Assembly: GCA_003990745.1 (NCBI GenBank)
Contig: RBNI01005797.1
Coordinates: 1-12,119 of the forward strand
Direction: 5' to 3'
Length of the DNA stretch: 12,119 bases
From: Jimgerdemannia flammicorona
Lineage: Eukaryota > Mucoromycota > Endogonomycetes > Endogonales > Endogonaceae
Shown here in pieces: positions 7,463 through 12,119 of this stretch. The first letter of the stretch is position 1. Each line of letters opens with the position of its first letter. The position numbers and the translations under genes are program-made. The notes beneath the pieces were generated by a model. The model was not told where the DNA came from, made no database searches, and saw only the letters and a list, made by a program, of their open reading frames with translations.

Positions 7463-8835
7463 TATGGCTACCTGGGCTGTGAGGTCTAGAATCTATTGGT
7501 TTGCCATATTGTTTACTGGAGGTGGTTGGACTGCTGGTAGTGGTGTTACTGGTACTACTTGAGGTACTGGTGCAAAGTGTAATGGGGTTCTTTGGGTCTG
7601 TGTAAGTTGCTGAAGTAATAGTTGTGGGTCTGGAGTAAGGGCTTGATAGATAGCTGTCTGTTGCTGTATAGGTGTATTCTGTCCTGATAGAGGTACATCT
7701 CCTTCGGTAGTATATCTGGGATCGAATTTACTGAGATACTCCTTCTCCTCTTCAGTTTGGTCCCCATGTACTTAGGTTTGCTTGGCATCAAAGTAGACAG
7801 AATCAGTTATATATCTGATTTCAGATGGACTTAATTCAAAGTCAAGTTCTGGTTCGGTATTGGTTTCGGATTCAGGTAGAGCTGTAGCAGAGCCTGCTTC
7901 AGGTTTGGGATCAGGTAGTTGATGAAGGGTTTCTCTTGCTTCTTTCTTAAGAATATAGCAGGCCTTGCTGTTCTGGAATTGGTAGTATAATGCAGTCCTG
8001 GTCCTGGTATAGTGAAAGTCAGTAGAGTTGAGCCACTTGGCTACAGAGGCTTGGGCTTCATGAGGAACTAAGGCTAGAAAGGCTGCTGCTGGTTATCCTA
8101 GGTCACTTGGATTTGTGGAGCTGACAAAACTCTTGTTGAGAAGAGTAAAGAAGGCTTCTATAAGACCTTCTTCATCCTGACTTACTGGGTGTAGTGCAAG
8201 GAGTTCGGGTTTCATCTATTTGCTGGTTTAATTGGAGTACTTCTTTCTTTGAATGAAGTTTGTCCCACTTGTTGCAGGTGTAGAGGTCAAATTGTCCTTG
8301 TACATCAGGTTCAATTCTCTCCAGATTGTCAGATGGTTCAGAATAAATTCCAGTTCAGAGGTTGGGCTTTATACCAACTTATAGGAATTTGCAGAAGGGT
8401 TTGTAGTGGGGTGAGGAAGCATCTTGAAGCAGAATTGGATTGTAAACTGCTGCTACCAAGTTGTAAGAGGGTTGCTTTTTAGGGTAATCGTTACATAGTT
8501 CCGGAAGGGTTTTCTGGAAGTTCTGGATATTCTGAAAGACTGTTTTCTTATGGTCAAGATCAATTTTATATGGAGTACATCCTCTATGCTTATTGATTTC
8601 AAGATTGGGTTGATGTCTTAACTAAAGTCCTTTTTCAGACTAGTTCTGGATATTCAGTATTTTCTGTATTTCAGAAAGTTTAAGAAACTAAGACCAGCTT
8701 AGTGGAATTGGCATATCGCTGCAGACAATACCCAATTAGGAAATTTCGTGATGGGGTTAGGAGTAGGACCTAATGGGGAGCAGATTTACTTAAGAGTGGT
8801 TTGTGAGTTATTAAATAGGTTTATTTGCTATTCAT
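7463..8835 (-). pseudogene. gag: Gag N-terminal extension, starting inside the 5' LTR
   Basis: About 457 codons upstream of the capsid-like part. The frame starts at ATG 8835 in the LTR, reads through LFLIGYC-like hydrophobic and then basic stretches, crosses the LTR end at 8611, and continues with coding-quality sequence such as HRGCTPYKIDLDHKKTVFQ. Near 8211 the frame must shift by one base (a run of three A where two fit) to continue into PELLALHPVSQDEEGLIEAF. A Pro/Gln-rich linker (about 7680-7500, TPLPAVQPPPVNN) precedes the capsid part. Both LTR copies share this frame up to the LTR edge. In the left copy it stays open across the 1-bp insertion seen at 8691. There are about nine stops. 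I recognise no domain. A matrix-like or assembly role is only inferred from position. Confidence 0.6.
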
Positions 8836-8942
8836 GATATTGCTATACTATGAGTAGTTATGTAAAGGGATATTGTGGGGAAGTGCTCAGAAGTTGTGTT
8901 TGGATTGTTCAGATCTGAGATTCTGAGGTCTGGGGGAGGGGG

Positions 8943-8950
8943 TATTTATA
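8943..8950 (-). promoter_or_regulatory. TATA box of the 5' LTR (element promoter)
   Basis: TATAAATA on the minus strand, conserved with 370-377 in the other LTR while surrounding bases differ. It lies about 108 nt upstream of the candidate gag ATG at 8835. The intervening leader is CA-rich and ATG-free, as in many fungal 5' UTRs. This is the best candidate for the promoter of the genomic RNA. Confidence 0.65.
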
Positions 8951-9003
8951 CTAGTGAGGGGCTATCTGGACTATGCTAGATATGGATATAGCACTAAGTA
9001 CCT

Positions 9004-9088
9004 TGCTGAGTCAGAATATAGTCACGTAGTATAAGAGTAATCTGACATGTCAAGAGATCGTCTGACTGCTGAGTCAGTTTACAGTCAC
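9004..9088 (-). promoter_or_regulatory. Two TGACTCA-containing repeats upstream of the TATA box (5' LTR)
   Basis: Equivalent of 431-515. Both TGACTCA cores (9013-9007 and 9076-9070 on the minus strand) are unchanged between the LTRs, while the flanking half of the repeat has accumulated transitions. A further TGACTCA lies far upstream in U3 on the plus strand (10404-10410, and 1831-1837 in the other LTR). Confidence 0.5.
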
Positions 9089-9139
9089 ATCATACAAGGC
9101 TAATCTAACTATACTATGACTGCTAAGCTATTTATAGGT

Positions 9140-10237
9140 TTAGGCACTGTCTGGATAGTCTTCGATGATATCACCATCAATGACATCATCTCTGATAAAG
9201 TAGTTGTCTAGGAAGAGTGGTTCGTGGATTACTTCTCCTTGTTGGCTGAGGTAATAATACATTGGGACTTCATCTCTGTCCCACAGGATAGCATCGTCTG
9301 TTTCATATGCTAGATAAGGTGTTGGGGGGCAAAGAAGTAGTGCATTGTCTTTGTTTTCATCAGATTCGCTATCTACATATCTTCTGTAAGTTATAGCACT
9401 ATGAGTCGCAGGATTGTAGTATGCTGGTGGCTGTAGTTCATGTCACTTGTACTTGGGTGGTAGAGTGGTTGGTTTGATCTCGAGGGTTGTCTGAAGGTAT
9501 AGGTTGTGTTCTCCAGTTTCTTCATCATAGTTGAAGTAATCGGGGGTGAATGCAGATTGGTATTCATGCCAGTGGTCATTGTCCCAAAAAGTCTCGTATG
9601 CAGTTATAAACTGTTGTAAGTTCATCAGTAAAGTTGGCAGTGTGATCAGAGTTGGTAGAGATCCTTGGCTTGAGGTCATGTTGGTATCAGAGGAATCATT
9701 GTCTTCTACTTCATCTTTATCAAAGTAGATTATATCATAGACATCCTTCATGACATATCCAACTTGGGGTATTTGCAGGATGTGGTCATCAGGGTGTGGA
9801 AAGGTTCTGTCAGTAGTCTGAATATATTCAAGATACTTGTGGTTGAGTTCTTGTATCATGTCATCAATTTGGCCATAGGATAGAGTAGCAACCATTTTGC
9901 TGGTAGTAACTCAGAGGCGGGGAATAAAGGTGCTGTACTTATAGAAGAGTTCTCAGTGTTTGTGGGTGATGAGTTTCTGGTGTTGAGACATCTGAGTAAT
10001 GTCTGTATCATGGTGGTATTCAACCATATCTTCTAGGAGGCAGCTGATCTAGTAGTAGCTTGAGATTTGTCCAATCTGGTAGGCCTCATTAAGTATGTTT
10101 AGGGCATTCTATCGGGCTTCTACAAAGTAGAGGGGTGCTAGGCTATGGATATTCATGAGGGGCAGAGGGGGTATGACTCAGTTGACAATAGCATTCCAAA
10201 TATCAGTATAGATACAGTTGTAGATCTCAGTGATCAT
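9140..10237 (-). pseudogene. U3-encoded reading frame, 5' LTR copy (unknown protein)
   Basis: Same 1098-bp frame as 567-1664, from ATG at 10237 to TAA at 9142-9140. The longest open piece is 9895-9443 (150 residues), containing runs such as LPTLITLPTLLMNLQQF. It has six stops. Five are at codons that are sense in the left copy: CGA three times, TGG once and CAG once. The sixth, TGA at 9445-9443, is also a stop (TAA) in the left copy and may be a true terminator, giving a 264-residue protein, or a doubly hit Arg codon. The frame stays colinear in both LTRs despite many substitutions, and the broken codons complement each other. This supports a once functional gene. This copy is upstream of the element's own TATA box, so it is not in the main genomic transcript from this LTR. 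Confidence 0.7.
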
Positions 10238-10455
10238 ATTTGTATGTTTGGAAGTTGTAGTTATTATTTGTTTTGGTTCTACTTCGACGTGTCTTGGGGC
10301 TCAGTATATATGCATCTGTTCTTGATTGATAAGATTCCATTTATATGAATCTTGTGTTCTGTGACTTCATATTGACTCCACTTTATGTACTGTGACTTCT
10401 GTTTGACTCAGCTTCATGATCATGCAGGTGATTTCTGGATTTTTTCAGAGGTCAC

Positions 10456-10505
10456 GTGTGATTTCTGTGGCTTATTAAGAGGGTGACGTGTGATTTCTGT
10501 GGCTT
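10456..10505. repeat. 18-bp tandem repeat at the outer end of U3 (5' LTR)
   Basis: Same two units as in the left LTR, at 10456-10473 and 10488-10505, period 32 bp. Here the first unit is preceded by tcac, forming CACGTG (10453-10458, a bHLH-type core). The left copy has tatgtg at that place, a CpG transition. The second forms TGACGTG. A regulatory role is inferred. Confidence 0.65.
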
Positions 10506-10523
10506 GGAGGTTGTGCGCTTACA

Positions 10524-10817
10524 GCCCATCTGCCCAGCCCCACTATCAATAGTTACATCTGGATTTTTTTCCAGATTCCCAGTTATATCTCTATCAGCAG
10601 TCCTATCACTACTCCTAGCAGCTACTCTACTAGCCCTATCTCCCACTAGCTGAGGTCCAGCACCTCCAGCTTTCCCAATCTTCTGCTTCTCCTTCCCTCC
10701 TACCTGCCTACCCCAAGATCTTACTGGCCAACCTCCAGCCTGCAGTGTATCCACAAAACTCCTCTCCTTCAGCCCTCCAGCCCCACCACCAGTGCTACTT
10801 CCACTGCCTGAGCTACC
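10524..10817 (-). pseudogene. Coding-like remnant interrupted by the element
   Basis: Directly outside the 5' LTR, 98 open codons on the minus strand run into the insertion point. Residues include GSSGSGSSTGGGAGG, then KERSFVDTLQAGGWPVRS, then a basic Gly/Arg/Asp-rich part ending DVTIDSGAGQMG. A TAG lies at 10820-10818, and similar Gly-Ser sequence continues beyond it. Base composition is GC-rich compared with the AT-rich DNA to the right. It could be the N-terminus of a non-LTR retrotransposon ORF1 or of a low-complexity host protein. I do not recognise it. If real, the element inserted into it in the same orientation. Confidence 0.4.
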
Positions 10818-10820
10818 CTA

Positions 10821-11650
10821 CCCACTCAGGCCACTGAAAGATCCCATCCCAAACCCATACTCTTGTTCAATATATTGTCAGTAAAAGGCCTCAAGTCCAT
10901 CTAACCTAGTACACATATCTGCTTACTTACTGATAGTCATTGCCTTAGTACTTTTCTTCAATAAACAACTTGAAAGTATATTGTAAAAGTGTGTATAATA
11001 TGAATTATAGTGGAGAAATATGACTCTCACAGCCTCTTTCAGCTTCAGTATCTGTCTACCTTCACTCACTTCACTTGCTCTAGTGCCAAGGCTCTACTCT
11101 GCTCTAGTCATGAAGCTCTAAGCCTGATGCCTGTGCCTTCAGATATCAATAATTTTTAGGTTTTTAAACCTATAAGTAACAATTATATGATAATATATGA
11201 TTATCATTGGTTTAGTTCAATTTTTGGTATGTGTTTATATATGTATAATATTTGATTACATAACTAGTACCTTTTCTCAATTATTTCTATATTGGGTTTT
11301 TAATAGCCTAATATGTATGTAGATCAACAATGCCTAATTCAGACTTTTGTTTGAATCAGAGCAAGATCTGAGTACTTATGCACTATTTTGATTCTGGAAT
11401 TTTGGAGTTAAATCCATGTCTCTTATACTCAAACTTTGTTCTTATTTTTGAATAAAAATTACTATATATTGTAATGCTGAGGGCAAGTTGCAGATCAATT
11501 GTACCTTACTTCAGAAAACACTTTATTCTGCTTTCTTATTCTATCATGAAAATTTACATAAGCTTATTATTTCCTACTACTTGACTTTTTACTGCTAATC
11601 TTTACATCTGTCATAATAGTATTACATCTTACTCTAAACTCTTCCTCTAT
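10821..11650. other. Intergenic AT-rich sequence, no gene seen
   Basis: No reading frame over about 60 codons with protein-like content. Composition becomes markedly AT-rich after about 10860. It includes two short perfect inverted repeats: TAGGTTT/AAACCTA at 11157-11172 with a 2-nt loop, and ATGATAAT/ATTATCAT at 11187-11207 with a 5-nt loop. Neither is followed by features that would name a function. Confidence 0.6.
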
Positions 11651-11660
11651 TGTCTACTTA

Positions 11661-11715
11661 TTTAATAATAAAAATAAAAAATAAAAATAAAAAATAAAAT
11701 AAAATAAAATAAAAT
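11661..11715. repeat. (A4-6T)n simple repeat
   Basis: About eleven units of AAAAT or AAAAAT in a row, an A-rich microsatellite. It is either slippage-derived or the tail of an old retroposon. Confidence 0.9.
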
Positions 11716-12070
11716 AGCAATATAGAAATATTATGTAGATATTAAAATCCTTATAATTAGTAGATGTCAAAAGATTCAATATTTGTAAAAAGTGACTTAT
11801 AGAAAATATAGTTATAACTTAGTTACTCTATCTAGCAAACTAATAAACCTCAGATCAAAATAGTTTAAATCAAAGAGAAAGTAAGAGAACTAGTAAGCCT
11901 ATAGGTAGATATACTTCAAACTCACCTATTTCTGTATCCTGAGAACTCTGCAGAGCCAAAGAAGATCTGATATACTTTTAGAATAAGATAAATTAACAAT
12001 TTATTAATTTAAAATATATACATATTATATATATAATAAGTATTTTTTTTTTTAAATAATTTAGATAAAA
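11716..12070. other. AT-rich non-coding sequence
   Basis: Very AT-rich, with TATA-like alternations around 12010-12040 and a poly-T run at 12041-12053. No gene or RNA seen. Confidence 0.6.
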
Positions 12071-12073
12071 ATT

Positions 12074-12119
12074 CAATTTTTAATTTTTAATTTTTAATTT
12101 TTAATTTTTTTTTTTTTTT
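12074..12119. repeat. (AATTTTT)n repeat ending in poly-T
   Basis: About five copies of a 7-bp unit followed by a run of T to the window end, the mirror of the poly-A at the start. It may be a contig-edge low-complexity tract. Confidence 0.85.

Larger units (their letters stand above)
2377..8835 (-). pseudogene. gag-pol: Gag-dUTPase-Pol polyprotein, broken
   Basis: One colinear coding path from ATG at 8835, inside the 5' LTR, to TAA at 2379-2377: 6459 bp, equal to 2153 codons. It encodes structural Gag proteins, a dUTPase and all replication enzymes, with no separate pol frame. Four single-base indels interrupt it: an extra A near 8691 (absent from the other LTR), an extra A near 8211, a loss near 4470 and a loss near 3029. 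They cancel in length. About thirty in-frame stops, mostly TGA, sit where CGA, CAA, CAG or TGG is expected. Examples are in the RT motif FDL-stop-NGYW, where family members have Arg, and in the integrase after IVSD, where Arg is also usual. No shift site or stop between gag and pol looks programmed. The start is inferred from the first ATG after the TATA box. Confidence 0.85.
40..10523 (-). mobile_element. Ty3/gypsy LTR retrotransposon with dUTPase and chromodomain, degenerate
   Basis: A nearly full-length, roughly 10.5 kb LTR retrotransposon in reverse orientation. Two 1.9 kb direct repeats flank a 6.66 kb internal region. The order gag, dUTPase, protease, reverse transcriptase, RNase H, integrase, chromodomain is diagnostic of Metaviridae (integrase after RNase H), chromovirus type. 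A polypurine tract abuts the 3' LTR. The right LTR has the expected ends, TG at 8611-8612 and CA at 10522-10523. In the left copy the corresponding ends are AG and TA. The coding path has about thirty stops and four 1-bp indels, so this copy cannot be autonomous. By hand count, LTR positions 121-540 differ from the right copy at 25 sites, 23 of them transitions, so the insertion is not recent or was mutated quickly. Confidence 0.95.
8611..10523 (-). repeat. 5' LTR (right copy)
   Basis: Partner of 40-1950, with intact terminal dinucleotides (TG at 8611-8612, CA at 10522-10523 on the plus strand; the element itself begins TGTAAGCGC). It differs from the left copy mainly by C/T and G/A changes, plus a few single-base indels such as an extra A near 8691-8694. 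It contains the promoter for the element and the beginning of the gag reading frame. The bases immediately outside are gccca. No matching duplication can be seen at the left end because of the A run. Confidence 0.94.

Noticed and set aside
8213..8215. ATG at 8215 as the start of gag
   Set aside because: Protein-like sequence of the same decay type lies upstream in the neighbouring frame, joins here by one extra A, and extends to an ATG inside the LTR behind a TATA box.
2377..8835. Alternative genetic code with TGA as Trp
   Set aside because: Several TGA codons sit at positions that are Arg in the family (RT, integrase), TAA and TAG are also frequent, and the two LTR copies show CGA against TGA at the same codon.
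10452..10754. 100-codon minus-strand frame as an intact gene
   Set aside because: It is a chimera running from flanking DNA across the LTR end. Only the part outside the LTR is coding-like, and it has no convincing start.
1..12119. CRISPR array, bacterial operon or ribosomal RNA
   Set aside because: No regular short repeats with unique spacers, no ribosome binding sites and no rRNA-like stretches. The sequence is eukaryotic transposon and AT-rich flank.

Overview
The window is almost entirely one large, decayed Ty3/gypsy-type LTR retrotransposon lying on the minus strand, bounded by two direct LTR copies (about 40-1950 and 8611-10523, roughly 1.9 kb each). The host is most likely a filamentous fungus. 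The element is a chromodomain-bearing gypsy element that also carries a dUTPase domain, a combination known from fungal elements, and its CpG-poor, transition-riddled sequence fits a host that methylates or mutates repeats. No host gene is intact enough to name a species.

Reading the element 5' to 3' on the minus strand: the 5' LTR is the right-hand copy. It has a TATAAATA box at 8950-8943 and, about 110 nt further on, a candidate start codon at 8835. From there one continuous coding path runs across the LTR/internal boundary and through the whole internal region to a stop at 2379-2377. It encodes in order a long unrecognised Gag N-terminus, a capsid-like segment, a CCHC zinc knuckle, a dUTPase, an aspartic protease, reverse transcriptase, RNase H, an integrase with a D-x35-E core, a GPF module and a C-terminal chromodomain. 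About thirty in-frame stops and four single-base indels break it. The indels cancel in length, and the stops fit single transitions from CGA, CAA, CAG or TGG. After pol come about 410 bp of unassigned sequence, a polypurine tract (1964-1951) and the 3' LTR (left copy).

The most unusual part is a second reading frame inside U3 of each LTR (1664-567 and 10237-9140, both exactly 1098 bp). It lies between the polypurine tract side of the LTR and the TATA box. The two copies are broken at different codons. At every stop but one, the other copy has a sense codon, so the frame was probably open in the ancestor. An LTR-encoded U3 protein of unknown function is therefore inferred. Two 63-bp-spaced repeats containing TGACTCA lie between the end of this frame and the TATA box.

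Right of the element (10524-12119) is host or older repeat sequence. It starts with a 98-codon coding-like remnant interrupted by the insertion, then AT-rich sequence without a recognisable gene, two simple-repeat tracts and a terminal poly-T. The window starts with 39 A residues directly against the left LTR, so the left insertion junction cannot be verified.
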